A DNA stretch of 64,000 nt from Roseiarcus sp963816065 (GCA_963816065.1 CAWFJG010000030.1:496001-560000); one strand, 5' to 3'; counted from the first letter of the stretch, positions 47,923 through 57,716 are shown. Notes: generated by a model from the letters alone, not told the origin. Made by a program: numbers and translations.

Positions 47923-49523
47923 TGAACCGCCTGCCGTTCCGGGAGAAGGGTGAAGCCCTTGGAGGAATTCAGCTGCGCCGTTCCGACCGCGAACATCAGC
48001 AGCAGGTCGTAATCGAGGCCCTGCGGCTTGGCGTTCAAGGCTTGCACGATCTCCGTCAGCGGCACCGAGCGCGGGTCGGCGCCAAACCGGACGAAGGGCA
48101 GGGCGATCGGGCTCTTGACCGCGGCGGTCGTGACCGCCGCCAGCGCGGCCGTCGGGGTCGCGGAAACCTGCGGAGTATGGCCGTTGCGGTTCTGGTACCA
48201 GGGCGACCATTCGGCCGTCCCGGGAGTGTACAGGCAGAAAGGCTGGCCGTCCGATGGCAGGTGCGCCGCGACCGGGGAGGGATACATGCGCGCCGAGACG
48301 CCCGTTTGCGAGGTGCCGTGGCAGCTCAGGCAGCCGGAGGCGCGGAACGGGCCGGTGACCGGCGTATTCGGAATGGCCTCGCAGGCGGAATCGGATGTGA
48401 ACTTGCCTGCCGGTACGTTCTTGACGAGCAGAACGCCGTGGCGCTCGGCGATGTCGATGGGACCCGACATGCGGCCGCCCCAGCCCAGCGTCGCCGCCGT
48501 ATATTCCGGCGCCTGTGGGTTTCGCCAGAACTGCTTCAGCAACGGCGCGTGGGGGTTCGTCGGGTCGACCGGCGGGTGCCCGGGGTAATAGCCATCAGCC
48601 TCCGGGTCGTTGCCCCACGTTGCGCCGAGCGGAACAAGCTGGTCCCACGGTCCTGCTCCCTTCGGCGCGGTCTTGTCGTAGACGAAGGTCGTGAACACCC
48701 AGCCGGTGTCGGGCGCCGCCTCGCTGTCCTTGACGATGATGTCGAACTGCATGACCCGCAGATCCTGGACGACCGGCGTCCAGGGCTTCTGGTCGCTCGG
48801 GCCGTGCGTCCGGTTCCAGATGACCTCCTCGACGGGTGGACGATAGACGCGCCAGAGGGCGGCTCCATCCGTTTCCGGCCATTGCTCGGGCGTGGCGGCG
48901 ACGCCGCCGGCCTTCACGACCAGCGACCCTTCCCGATAGAACGCGGCCGGGACGTTTGGATTCTTGACGTCCTTCCAGATGTCGCTGAGCGTAGAGGCGG
49001 CCATGCCGTCGTAGTAGATGATCGTGTGGTTTTGCGTGTCGATCTTCAGGTCATGGCGCTGCTCGCTCGCGGCGAGGATGATCTGGCCGGTGAACGAGCC
49101 GAGAATTGCGTCGCGTCCGTCCTCGGCGTCGGCGGCCGGGCCCATCCAGGGCATGTCGTACCAGCCGCTTGCGGCCGGATCCCAATCCGCCGGCGCTTCG
49201 ATCATCTTGCGCAGCGAGGGTTCGACATAGGCCTTGAGCCTCGTCATGTAGGCTTGCGCGTTGTCGAGGGTGATCGGGCCACGCGGCTTGACGTCGAGCC
49301 AGGAGTGCGCGGGCGGCGCGGCAGGATAGTCGTGGCTGAGCTTGCGGAACTTATAGGGACCCTCGAAGGGCGGCGGATTCGCGTCCGAGGGAACCGCAAA
49401 GCCGTTGTTGGACGCCCACGGATCGAGCGTGTCGCCGGCCCAGGCGAAACTCGTCGGATAAGCGCAGGCAAGCGCTGCGACGCCCAGCAGCGTCGCGAGA
49501 AGCGGTTGAAACCAATTTGCCAT
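47919..49523 (-). CDS. Secreted monohaem cytochrome c-like protein
   Basis: A 534-residue exported protein with a signal peptide ending near AFAWA. One haem c motif, CLSCHGT, starts at Cys398. The rest is a large Trp- and Pro-rich region without a recognised family, for example the WDPAASGWYDMPWMGP and WGNDPEADGYYPGHPP segments. It may be an electron-transfer or haem-dependent enzyme of the periplasm. It is translationally coupled to the cyclase gene (four-base overlap), so the two probably belong to one pathway. Confidence 0.72.
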   Translation of the reverse strand: MANWFQPLLATLLGVAALACAYPTSFAWAGDTLDPWASNNGFAVPSDANPPPFEGPYKFRKLSHDYPAAPPAHSWLDVKPRGPITLDNAQAYMTRLKAYVEPSLRKMIEAPADWDPAASGWYDMPWMGPAADAEDGRDAILGSFTGQIILAASEQRHDLKIDTQNHTIIYYDGMAASTLSDIWKDVKNPNVPAAFYREGSLVVKAGGVAATPEQWPETDGAALWRVYRPPVEEVIWNRTHGPSDQKPWTPVVQDLRVMQFDIIVKDSEAAPDTGWVFTTFVYDKTAPKGAGPWDQLVPLGATWGNDPEADGYYPGHPPVDPTNPHAPLLKQFWRNPQAPEYTAATLGWGGRMSGPIDIAERHGVLLVKNVPAGKFTSDSACEAIPNTPVTGPFRASGCLSCHGTSQTGVSARMYPSPVAAHLPSDGQPFCLYTPGTAEWSPWYQNRNGHTPQVSATPTAALAAVTTAAVKSPIALPFVRFGADPRSVPLTEIVQALNAKPQGLDYDLLLMFAVGTAQLNSSKGFTLLPERQAVH

Positions 49524-49771
49524 TTTTCCCCCTTGATATGATGCGTATCAAGGCCCGCGCGGCCGCCAGCCGTTGCTGTGACACTATGTCCCAGTCCACC
49601 TATCTAGACAACGTAAAACTGTCATGCACGGCGTGCGCGGAGCGCGTCGACGCGAGCGGCGGGCGTCGGTCTCCGCTCCGCGCCAGCGCCGTTGCCTAAA
49701 CCGCCGAAGGCGCTATTGTCCGCCGCGCCGGGCGCCGCCCGGGCTGGATCGGGCGCGGTCGGACACGAGGA

Positions 49772-50827
49772 ATGGCGACGGACATCCGGATAGCGCTGGA
49801 CGCAATGGGGGGCGATCACGGCCCGGCCGTTGTGCTGCCCGCCGCCGCGGTCGCGCTCGAACGGCGGCCCGACGTCCGCTTCCTTCTGTTCGGCGACCGG
49901 ACGGCGATCGGCCCCTATCTTGCGGCCGACCCGCGGCTCCGCGACCGCGCCGAGGTTTTTCATACCGACGTGGCGGTCAAGATGACCGACAAGCCGAGTC
50001 AGGCTCTCCGTACCGGCCGGCGCGTCTCGTCGATGTGGCAGGCGATCGAGGCGGTGAAGACAGGCTCCGCCGATTGCGTCATCTCGGCCGGCAACACCGG
50101 CGCGCTGATGGCGATGGCGAAATTCTGCCTGCACACCATGGCGCCGATTGACCGGCCCGCGATCGCCGCGCTCTGGCCGACCATGCGCGGCGAGTTGATC
50201 GTCCTCGATGTCGGCGCGACGATCGGCGGCGACGAGCAGCACTTGGTCGATCTGGCGGTGATGGGCGCGGCGATGGCGCGGATCGTCTTCGACATCGAAA
50301 GCCCGACAGTGGGCCTCCTCAACGTCGGGACCGAGGAGATCAAGGGAGTTGAGGAAGTCAAGGCGGCGGGGCGGATCCTGCGCGAGGCCAACCTCCCCAA
50401 CATGCGTTATCAGGGCTTCGTCGAGGGCGACGACCTGGGCAAAGGCGCGGTCGACGTGTTCGTGACCGAGGGCTTCACCGGCAATATCGCGCTGAAGACG
50501 GCCGAGGGCACGGCGCGTCAGCTCGGCCAGTACATGCGCGACGCGTTCAACCACAGCCTGATGTCGCGCATCGGCTTCGTGTTCGCCCGCAAGGCCATCG
50601 AAGCTTTGCGCGAGCGAATGGCGCCGCGGGCGCACGGCGGCGTGTTTCTTGGCCTTGACGGCGTCGTCATCAAGGCTCATGGCGGCGCCGACGCCGACAG
50701 CTACGCCGGCGCCGTCGAGCTTGGCTATGACATGGTCCGTCAGGAACTGCTGGCCAAGATCCGTGAAATGATCGCGCAAACCAGCGAAAGCCGCCCCGCG
50801 GTCGCCTCGCCGGTCGCTGAGAACTGA
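49772..50827 (+). CDS. plsX: Phosphate acyltransferase PlsX
   Basis: It converts acyl-ACP to acyl-phosphate for phospholipid synthesis; 351 residues. The start IRIALDAMGGDHGP is diagnostic. ISAGNTGALMAMAK, LLNVGTEEIKG and FVTEGFTGNIALKTAEGT follow. A peripheral membrane protein. It lies 14 bases before fabH, in the order conserved across many bacteria. Here yceD/rpmF is not upstream. Confidence 0.96.
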   Translation: MATDIRIALDAMGGDHGPAVVLPAAAVALERRPDVRFLLFGDRTAIGPYLAADPRLRDRAEVFHTDVAVKMTDKPSQALRTGRRVSSMWQAIEAVKTGSADCVISAGNTGALMAMAKFCLHTMAPIDRPAIAALWPTMRGELIVLDVGATIGGDEQHLVDLAVMGAAMARIVFDIESPTVGLLNVGTEEIKGVEEVKAAGRILREANLPNMRYQGFVEGDDLGKGAVDVFVTEGFTGNIALKTAEGTARQLGQYMRDAFNHSLMSRIGFVFARKAIEALRERMAPRAHGGVFLGLDGVVIKAHGGADADSYAGAVELGYDMVRQELLAKIREMIAQTSESRPAVASPVAEN

Positions 50828-50841
50828 CCCTGGAACCCTGA

Positions 50842-51822
50842 ATGCTGTCCCAATTTCGTTCTTGCGTCCGCGGTGTGGGCGCCGCGCTTCCCGCCCGAGT
50901 TGTCACGAACCAGGAACTCGTCGGCAAACTCGACACCTCCGATGAGTGGATCCGTCAGCGCAGCGGAATCACGCAGCGTTACGTCGCGGGCGAAGGCGAG
51001 ACGACCTCAACTCTGGCGACAAAGGCGGCCGAGGCGGCGCTTATCCGCGCCGGCCTGCAAGCGGACGACATCGACCTGATCGTCGTCGGGACATCGACGC
51101 CGGACTACACGTTTCCGGCGACGGCGACCCAGGTTCAGGCCAATCTCGGCGTCACCCAGGGCGTGGCCTTCGACGTCCAGGCGGTCTGCAGCGGTTTCGT
51201 GTTCGCGGTCGCGACGGCCGACAAGTTCCTCCGCTCCGGCTCGCACAAGCGGGCGCTGGTGATCGGAGCCGAGACGTTCTCGCGTATCCTCGACTGGAGC
51301 GACCGCACGACTTGCGTGCTGTTCGGCGACGGCGCCGGCGCCATCGTGCTCGAGGCGCAGGAAAGCGATGACGCCTTTGCCTCGCGCGGGGTGATCGCCT
51401 CGCGGCTCCGATCCGATGGACGGCATCGCGCCAAGCTGTTCGTCGATGGCGGGCCGTCGACCACACAGACGACCGGACATCTTCGGATGGAGGGCAAGGA
51501 GGTGTTCCGCCATGCCGTCGGCATGGTGTCGGACGTGATCCAGGGCTGCCTTGCCGACGCCGGCTGCGAGGCGGCCGCGATCGACTGGTTCGTTCCGCAT
51601 CAGGCTAACCGGCGGATCATCGAGGCCTCGGCCGCCCGGCTCGGCATCCCGCGCGAAAAGGTGGTCGTGACCGTCGACCGGCATGGCAACACCTCCGCCG
51701 CCTCGATCCCGCTGGCGCTCTCCGTGGCTGTCGAAGACGGGCGCATCAAGCCGGGCGACCTGGTGATGATCCAGGGGGTCGGCGGCGGCTTCACCTGGGG
51801 GGCGGCGCTGATCCGCTGGTAG
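50842..51822 (+). CDS. fabH: 3-oxoacyl-ACP synthase III
   Basis: It starts fatty-acid synthesis by condensing acetyl-CoA with malonyl-ACP; 326 residues. The catalytic triad is visible: Cys in DVQAVCSGF, His in WFVPHQANRRI and Asn in RHGNTSAASIPLAL. The start MLSQFRSCVRGVGAALPARVVTN is typical. In relatives ihfA follows; here the next gene, after 134 bases, is a TIR-domain protein. Confidence 0.96.
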   Translation: MLSQFRSCVRGVGAALPARVVTNQELVGKLDTSDEWIRQRSGITQRYVAGEGETTSTLATKAAEAALIRAGLQADDIDLIVVGTSTPDYTFPATATQVQANLGVTQGVAFDVQAVCSGFVFAVATADKFLRSGSHKRALVIGAETFSRILDWSDRTTCVLFGDGAGAIVLEAQESDDAFASRGVIASRLRSDGRHRAKLFVDGGPSTTQTTGHLRMEGKEVFRHAVGMVSDVIQGCLADAGCEAAAIDWFVPHQANRRIIEASAARLGIPREKVVVTVDRHGNTSAASIPLALSVAVEDGRIKPGDLVMIQGVGGGFTWGAALIRW

Positions 51823-51956
51823 GTCGGGAAGGCGCTTCAAGGCGTCTCGTTTGCCGCGTCGAACGCCGCCGCGGCCGGGAGAGAAGGCCCGTCGAGCCCA
51901 TTGCGGAGCCGCGTTGCGCGGGTCAGTATCGCAAGACCTCCACCGATGGCGCCCCG

Positions 51957-53336
51957 ATGCCCGACGACGGTTCGCAACAGAGCATCTTCATCAGCCATAC
52001 GCATTCGGATGAGGAACTGGCGCACGCCATCCGTGATGCGGTCCAGACCATTTTCGGCGACGCGGTCGTCGTCAACTATTCCACCAACAAGGAGCTGGAC
52101 GGCGGGATCAAGCCGGGCGACGACTGGTTTCGCTGGATCGGCATGCAAGTCAGGGAATCGAAGGCGGCGCTGATTCTGCTCACGCCCGCCTCGATCCAGA
52201 AACCCTGGGTGCTGTGGGAGGGCGGGGCGGTCGCCGGAGCGGCGCTCGCCGACGCGGCCTCGGGCGAACGCAAGCTGAGGCCGGTCAGTTACAAGCTCAG
52301 CGGCGCCGACATCCCGACCCCGTTCGGCCGCGATCAGGTGACCGACGAACTCGCGAAGGAGGATATCGGTCGCCTCTTCGAAGACCTCCTCAGGCAGTTT
52401 ACCTTGCCGCGTGAGAAGGTCATCCGGGCGGCGACCAAGCTCGAAGGGGCCTGCGCGGCCTATCTCACGCGCGCCGTCGAGGCGATGCGCACCGCGCCTC
52501 TCCCGGTGACCGAGGCCGCGGTGCAGGAATGGCTCGAGCGGATCGACCAGCTCGAGCGGCAGGCGCGGTTCTCCGAAACCGACGAGATCCATGACTGGAT
52601 GAACGTCGCATTCGGGCGCGGCGGCAAGGGCGAGGAGCGGCCGTTCGACCTGCGGGTCCACCGGCGCCTCGGCGAGTTGTACGCTCGCGCGGGCGCCCCT
52701 GACCGGGCGGCCAGGGAATTCGAACTCGCGCGACAACTGGCGCCGCGCGACATCTACGTCTTGCGCCGGCTAGGCAAGGCCTATCTCGATCAGCGCCGCC
52801 TCGACGACGCTCGCGCGGTCATCGAGTTGATGACCGATCTCGATCCAAAGGCGTTCGTCCGCAATGCCGAGAACGCCGCGCTCAGGGCGCGCTGGAGCCG
52901 GGAATCTGGTGACCCGTCCGGCGCGGAGCAGGTCTTGAAGCAGGCGTTCGAATCGAACCCGAGTTCCTACTACCTCGGCGACCTCCTGGCCCAGGCGCAA
53001 ATGCAAACAGGAAATCTCGAGCCGGCGAGGGCGACCTATCGGCGCGTGATCGATATCATCAGGCGGCTGAGGGAACGGAACGCTTGGGTCGCGGCGACCG
53101 GCCTGACGGCGGCGGTCGCCATCGGGGATGACGCGCTGCAACAGGAGTTCCTGGATGCGCTTCAGGCTTATCCCATCTCGGAGGAGCAGGCGACTTCGAT
53201 GCTTCGGGGCGTGCTCGACGTGGCGCAGCGCTGCGGCGCCGATCCCGCTCTGAGGCGGCGGATCATCGCGGCGCTGGGCGGTGAGCCGGACGGCGCGCCG
53301 GCGGCGCCCGCGGCCTCGGCCGCGTCTCCCCGATGA
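51957..53336 (+). CDS. TIR-domain protein with TPR region
   Basis: A 459-residue cytoplasmic protein. Residues 8-150 form a TIR-type domain: box 1 SIFISHTHSDEELA, then ALILLTPASIQKPWVLWEGGAV, where Glu88 sits at the position of the NADase glutamate. From about 185 helical repeats follow, with TPR signatures such as LRVHRRLGELYARAGAPDRA and YVLRRLGKAYLDQRRLDDAR. Bacterial TIR proteins often cleave NAD+ or make cyclic ADP-ribose in antiphage defence; this use is inferred. Its stop overlaps the next gene's start (ATGA at 53333). The ATG at 51957 lacks a strong Shine-Dalgarno. Confidence 0.75.
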   Translation: MPDDGSQQSIFISHTHSDEELAHAIRDAVQTIFGDAVVVNYSTNKELDGGIKPGDDWFRWIGMQVRESKAALILLTPASIQKPWVLWEGGAVAGAALADAASGERKLRPVSYKLSGADIPTPFGRDQVTDELAKEDIGRLFEDLLRQFTLPREKVIRAATKLEGACAAYLTRAVEAMRTAPLPVTEAAVQEWLERIDQLERQARFSETDEIHDWMNVAFGRGGKGEERPFDLRVHRRLGELYARAGAPDRAAREFELARQLAPRDIYVLRRLGKAYLDQRRLDDARAVIELMTDLDPKAFVRNAENAALRARWSRESGDPSGAEQVLKQAFESNPSSYYLGDLLAQAQMQTGNLEPARATYRRVIDIIRRLRERNAWVAATGLTAAVAIGDDALQQEFLDALQAYPISEEQATSMLRGVLDVAQRCGADPALRRRIIAALGGEPDGAPAAPAASAASPR

Positions 53337-54065
53337 TCGCGCTCTTTACCGATTTCGGGCTCGAGGGGCCGTACACCGGCCAGGTGAAGGCGGTGCTGCA
53401 TCGGATGGCGCCGGGCGTTCCGGTGATCGACCTCTTTGCCGACGCGCCGTTGGGCGACGCCAAAGCCTCGGCGTATCTGCTGGCGGCCTATGCGCCGTGG
53501 TTTCCGGAAGGGACCGTGTTCCTGTGCGTCGTCGATCCCGGAGTCGGCGGCGAGCGACCTGCGGTCGTGCTCGAGGCCGACGGGCGCGTTTTCGTCGGCC
53601 CCGGCGCCGGCCTGTTCGAGCTCGTCCGGCGCCGCGCGCGGACGACGCGGACCGTCGAGATCGTCTGGCGTCCGGAGACCCCTGTCGGCCAGCTTTCACG
53701 GACGCGACCTCTTTGCGCCAGTGGCCGCGATGATCGCCCGCGGCGAGAATCCGCCCGGCCGCCCGATCGACGAGCGCGCCTTGATGCGGCCCGATTGGCC
53801 CGACGACCTCGCGGCCATCGTCTACGTCGACCATTACGGCAACGCCATGACGGGGCTCAGGGCGTCCGCCTTGGCGCGAGGCGCTCGGCTCGCCGCTTCC
53901 GGCCGCATTCTCGATCGGGCGCGCACCTTCTCCGACCGGCCGCAGGGCGAGGCTTTCTGGTACGAGAATTCCAACGGACTTGCGGAGATTGCGGTCAATC
54001 TCGGCCGCGCCGACCGGGACCTCGGCCTCGCCGTCGGAACGCCGGTCGAGATCGTCATGCCGTAA
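53333..54065 (+). CDS. SAM hydroxide adenosyltransferase (DUF62 family), one frameshift
   Basis: It is of the family that hydrolyses S-adenosylmethionine to adenosine and methionine. About 243 residues. Motifs are IALFTDFGLEGPYTGQVKA at the start, CVVDPGVGG, and IVYVDHYGNAMTGL in the second half. One extra C within 53678-53681 breaks the frame; corrected it reads RPET-LSASFHGRDLFAPVAA. Translational coupling to the TIR-TPR gene is exact. The family also includes halogenases, but the halogenase loop is not evident. Confidence 0.85.
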
Positions 54066-54216
54066 CGTCATTGCGCCGAAGTCGATGCGCCCTGTAGCTG
54101 CGCTCCCCCCGGCTCAGAGCCCGGGGGTCAGCCGACGCGATCCAACAGGCGTTTGAAAGGACGCCCGTCTCCCGACCGGCTATGGATCGCGTCTACAAAG
54201 CGCGACCCGCCAAACG

Positions 54217-54711
54217 TTAGAGCACTTCGAACACGCTGTAGACCGGGCCGTCGGCGCGGCGGTGCCCGACGCCGATGGCGACGATGCCGTTTAGCCAGGC
54301 GTAGCGTTCCGCCGCAGTCTCGAAGAAGCAGGAGGTGCGGAAGTAATATTCGGCCGGGTCAACCGGTTCGCCGCGATCGAGGCGCGCGATGACCTCGGCG
54401 GCGCCATGGCGCAAGCCGCGATAGGTCATGCCGATCAGCGCGTGGTCCCCCGTCTTGAGCACGAGCCTGACGTTGAGCGTGACGCTGCCGTCGCGGCGGA
54501 CATCCTGCCAGTCGGCGCCGCCTTCGAGCAGCGTTCCGGAAAGGCGCTCGCCTTCGAACACGCCGCCAGGCACGACCCCGATGCGGCGAAAGGCGCCCGG
54601 GGTCGCCCCGACGACCTGAAACGGCAGCACGTCGAGGCGCATCACGAAGAGGGGCTTCGTCCGGACCTGCCGCAACGCGTCGGACAGGCCGTCCTGAAGG
54701 CTGCTCGTCAT
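54217..54711 (-). CDS. DUF3237 family protein
   Basis: A 164-residue protein starting at the ATG at 54711, behind GGAGGAGACC. It contains the DUF3237 pattern PLFVMRLDVLPFQVVGATP, then GGVFEGERLSGTLLEGGADW and LKTGDHALIGMTYRGLRHG. The fold is a lipocalin-like beta barrel; the reaction is unknown. A longer upstream frame to 54855 lacks support. Confidence 0.8.
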   Translation of the reverse strand: MTSSLQDGLSDALRQVRTKPLFVMRLDVLPFQVVGATPGAFRRIGVVPGGVFEGERLSGTLLEGGADWQDVRRDGSVTLNVRLVLKTGDHALIGMTYRGLRHGAAEVIARLDRGEPVDPAEYYFRTSCFFETAAERYAWLNGIVAIGVGHRRADGPVYSVFEVL

Positions 54712-54997
54712 CAAGGTCTCCTCCACCGTTTCGCGGGCACGAAGGCCCGGCACGCGGGCCCTCGGGACGGAAACGCAGCGCCGAACATCGGGCGGCCGGA
54801 TCCTCCCGAGAGCGTCCCAGAGCCCGGCCAGGCGTCCGAGTTCGACCCGGATCATAACGGCCGCAACACAAGCGCCGCAAGCGTCCGAGCCGCGAGCGCG
54901 ATGGGCGCGACCTTATCGGCATTCGCCTTATTGCTTCCCCGCTGCGCCCCTATATCCCCAGTCGCACGACTCCCCCTGTCCGACGCCCGGAGGCCCC

Positions 54998-56251
54998 TTG
55001 ACCACGCACTCGCGCAACTTCCCGTCCGTCGATCCCATCCGGCTCGGACGTCTCGCCGAAATCGCCGTCAAGGTTGGTTTGCGGCTTCAGCCGGGGCAGG
55101 ACCTCTTCCTGACCGCGCCAATTGCGGCGCTGCCGTTGGCGCGCAAAATCGCCGAGGAGGCCTACAAGGCCGGGGCGGGGCTGGTGACCCCGATCTTCTC
55201 CGATGAGGAGATGACGCTGGCGCGCTTCCGCTTCGCGACGGACCCGAGTTTCGACCGAGCGCCGGCATGGCTCTACGAAGGCGTCGGCAAGGCGTTCGCC
55301 GCCAACACGGCGCGGCTCGCGATCGTCGGCGAGGATCCGATGCTGCTGTCGGACGCCAAGTCTTCGAAAGTCGCGCGCGCCAACAGGGCCAACTCGATCG
55401 CCTACAAGCCGGCGCTGGAGAGGATCGCTGGCTTCGACATCAACTGGAACATCGTCGCTTATCCGAGCCTGTCGTGGGCGAAGCGGGTGTTTCCGGGCGA
55501 CCCGGACGATATCGCGGTCTTCAAACTCGCCGATGCGATTTTCTCGGCCTCTCGCATTGATGGCGATGATCCGGTCGGAGGGTGGAACGCGCATAACTCC
55601 GCCCTCGCCGTCAGGACTCGGTGGCTGAACGAGCGGCGCTTCCACGCCCTGCATTATTCGGGACCCGGCACGGACCTGACCATCGGCCTCGCCGACGGGC
55701 ACGAATGGCACGGCGGGGCGGCGACGGCGAAGAACGGCGTGACCTGCAATCCGAACATTCCGACCGAGGAGGTGTTCACCACGCCGCACGCGTTGCGGGT
55801 CGAGGGCCATATCGTCAGCACCAAGCCGCTGTCCTATCAGGGCACACTGATCGAAGGCATCGCGGTCCGGTTCGAGGCGGGCCGCATCGTGGAGGCGCGA
55901 CCCTCGCGTGGCGAAGACGTGCTGACAAAGGTGCTCGACACCGACGAGGGCGCGCGCCGGCTCGGCGAGGTCGCCCTCGTGCCCCATTCGTCGCCGATCT
56001 CGAAGAGCGGCCTCATGTTCTTCAACACCTTGTTCGACGAGAACGCGGCCTGTCACATCGCGATCGGGCAGTGCTACTCGAAGTGTTTTGTCGGCGGCGA
56101 CACGCTGACGCCCGAGGAGATCGCGGTGCGAGGCGGCAACGCGAGCCTCATCCACATCGACTGGATGATCGGCTCCGACGCAATCGACATCGACGGGCTC
56201 GACGCCGCCGGCGCCCGCACGCCGGTGTTCCGCAAGGGCGAATGGGCTTGA
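54998..56251 (+). CDS. M29-family aminopeptidase
   Basis: A 417-residue metallopeptidase of the thermophilic aminopeptidase (PepS/AmpS) type that removes N-terminal residues. Metal ligands lie in the second half: Glu in NIPTEEVFTTPH, Glu in SRGEDVL, His in VPHSSPIS and the HIDWMIGS end. A TTG start at 54998 has GGAGG four bases upstream. No signal peptide, so cytoplasmic. Confidence 0.9.
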   Translation: MTTHSRNFPSVDPIRLGRLAEIAVKVGLRLQPGQDLFLTAPIAALPLARKIAEEAYKAGAGLVTPIFSDEEMTLARFRFATDPSFDRAPAWLYEGVGKAFAANTARLAIVGEDPMLLSDAKSSKVARANRANSIAYKPALERIAGFDINWNIVAYPSLSWAKRVFPGDPDDIAVFKLADAIFSASRIDGDDPVGGWNAHNSALAVRTRWLNERRFHALHYSGPGTDLTIGLADGHEWHGGAATAKNGVTCNPNIPTEEVFTTPHALRVEGHIVSTKPLSYQGTLIEGIAVRFEAGRIVEARPSRGEDVLTKVLDTDEGARRLGEVALVPHSSPISKSGLMFFNTLFDENAACHIAIGQCYSKCFVGGDTLTPEEIAVRGGNASLIHIDWMIGSDAIDIDGLDAAGARTPVFRKGEWA

Positions 56252-56410
56252 CTGCAGGGTTGCAGGGCGCGCTCCATCGGACGCCAGGAAACGAGCGTTG
56301 CGACGGAGCCCGTAGGGGGCGCGCCGGCCGCTTCAGCGTCACGCCGGCCAAGAACGCCGGAACGCGAGTTCGGGCTTCCGAAGACCGTCGACGGATATTA
56401 TAGTGTGGCC

Positions 56411-56710
56411 ATGCTGCTGATCGCCGGAACCATCCGCATCCCTGCCGAGAAAGTCGCCGACGCACGCGCGGCCGCCGCGCGCATGATCGAAGCCACGCGC
56501 GGCGAGGACGGATGCGTCCAGTACGCCTTCGCCGAGGATGTTCTCGACCCCGGCCTCATTCATATCAGCGAGCTTTGGCGGGATCAGGCTGCGCTCGAAA
56601 AGCACGCCGCCGCCTCGCATATGAGCGAGTGGCGCAGGGCCGGACGCGAATTGGGCGTCGGCGAGCGCAACCTCATGATCTATGAGGTCGGAGAGGGAAA
56701 GCCTCTGTAG
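56411..56710 (+). CDS. Antibiotic-biosynthesis monooxygenase-type (ABM) protein
   Basis: A 99-residue dimeric alpha+beta barrel: GTIRIPAEKVADARAAAARMIEATRGEDGC (cited in pieces: GTIRIPAEK, RMIEATRGEDGC), then YAFAEDVLDPGLIHISELW. Members include quinol monooxygenase YgiN. The ATG at 56411 is used; a GTG at 56405 is possible. Confidence 0.82.
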   Translation: MLLIAGTIRIPAEKVADARAAAARMIEATRGEDGCVQYAFAEDVLDPGLIHISELWRDQAALEKHAAASHMSEWRRAGRELGVGERNLMIYEVGEGKPL

Positions 56711-56724
56711 GCGACGAGGAGAGT

Positions 56725-57198
56725 TTGTCCAGGGCGACGCGCGCCACCAAGGCGCTGGAGCAGGCGGGCGTCGCGTTCACCGTTCACGCCTACGACTACG
56801 ACCCCGACGCTGACAAGATCGGCATCCAGGCGGCTGAAGCGCTGGGCGAGCCTCCCGAGCGGGTGCTCAAGACGCTAATGGCGCTGGTCGATGGCAAGCC
56901 GGTCTGCGTCATCGTCCCGTCCGATCGCGAAGTGTCGATGAAGAAGCTCGCCGCGGCTTTCCAGGGCAAGTCGGCGCAGATGATGAAGCCGGCCGACGCG
57001 GAGCGGACGACCGGCTACAAGGTCGGAGGCATCAGCCCGTTCGGTCAGATGAGACCGGCGCGGACCGCGATCGAGGAGCAGGCGATGGCGCACGCGCACG
57101 TGTTCATGAACGCTGGCCAACGCGGCCTGCAGGTGCGGCTGGGCCCGCGCGAGGCCGCCGACGCGCTGAAAGCGATTGTTGCGCCGCTGTCGGCATGA
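56725..57198 (+). CDS. ybaK: Cys-tRNA(Pro) deacylase YbaK-type
   Basis: A 157-residue editing enzyme that clears mischarged Cys-tRNA(Pro). Blocks include ALGEPPERVLKTLMALVDGK, VIVPSDREVSMKKLAAAF and the conserved VGGISPFGQ. A TTG start at 56725 has GAGGA upstream. It lies 14 bases after the ABM gene. Confidence 0.88.
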   Translation: MSRATRATKALEQAGVAFTVHAYDYDPDADKIGIQAAEALGEPPERVLKTLMALVDGKPVCVIVPSDREVSMKKLAAAFQGKSAQMMKPADAERTTGYKVGGISPFGQMRPARTAIEEQAMAHAHVFMNAGQRGLQVRLGPREAADALKAIVAPLSA

Positions 57199-57545
57199 CG
57201 CGCTCTTGTCGTTCAGCCGATCGCGCGCGGCGCTCGCTGTCGTCCGGTTGACGACGAGCGGGTCAGCTTCCGTTCGGCCGCGTCCGCTGCGCTTGGCGCA
57301 GTAGAGCGCCGCATCGGCGTGCTGGAGCGGAGAAGCGGAGTCTTCGGAGCACCCGGGGTTGAATGACGCCGCTCCGATGCTGAGCGTCAGGCGGCTATCC
57401 GCACCGCCGCCATGAGAGGGTAGGGCCAGCGCGCCGACCGCCTTGCGGATGCGCCCGGCGACTGCGCTGGCGGCGTTGAAGCCGGCGCCGGAAAGAACGA
57501 TGACGAATTCCTCTCCGCCATAGCGCGCGACTGACCTCATTCCCA
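57199..57545 (-). pseudogene. Relic of a GGDEF diguanylate cyclase
   Basis: The frame contains VARYGGEEFVIVLSGAG and later RLTLSIGAASFNPG and DAALYCAKRSGRGRTE, the second half of a GGDEF domain with the GGEEF active loop. The first half of the domain, including the substrate Asp, is missing, and the frame runs on without a proper stop into the antisense of ybaK. It is a truncated remnant. Confidence 0.7.
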
Positions 57546-57716
57546 ACTTGCCGGAGGCGCGCCTACGTCGGCTCATCGAGCGATACAATTCGCCGGCGTC
57601 TTCGGAATCACGTCAGCGAGGGGATACTCGAGGGGAGGTTGCGCGCCAAGAATCCGATGTACTCAGCCGTCATTTGTACTCGTCAGGGCAAAGCCGCGTG
57701 GACGCCAGAACGGAAT

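Noticed and set aside
45388..47925. An 845-codon open frame on the plus strand.
   Set aside because: It is antisense to the cyclase/ATPase gene, whose motifs are unmistakable. Long antisense frames are common in GC-rich sequence.
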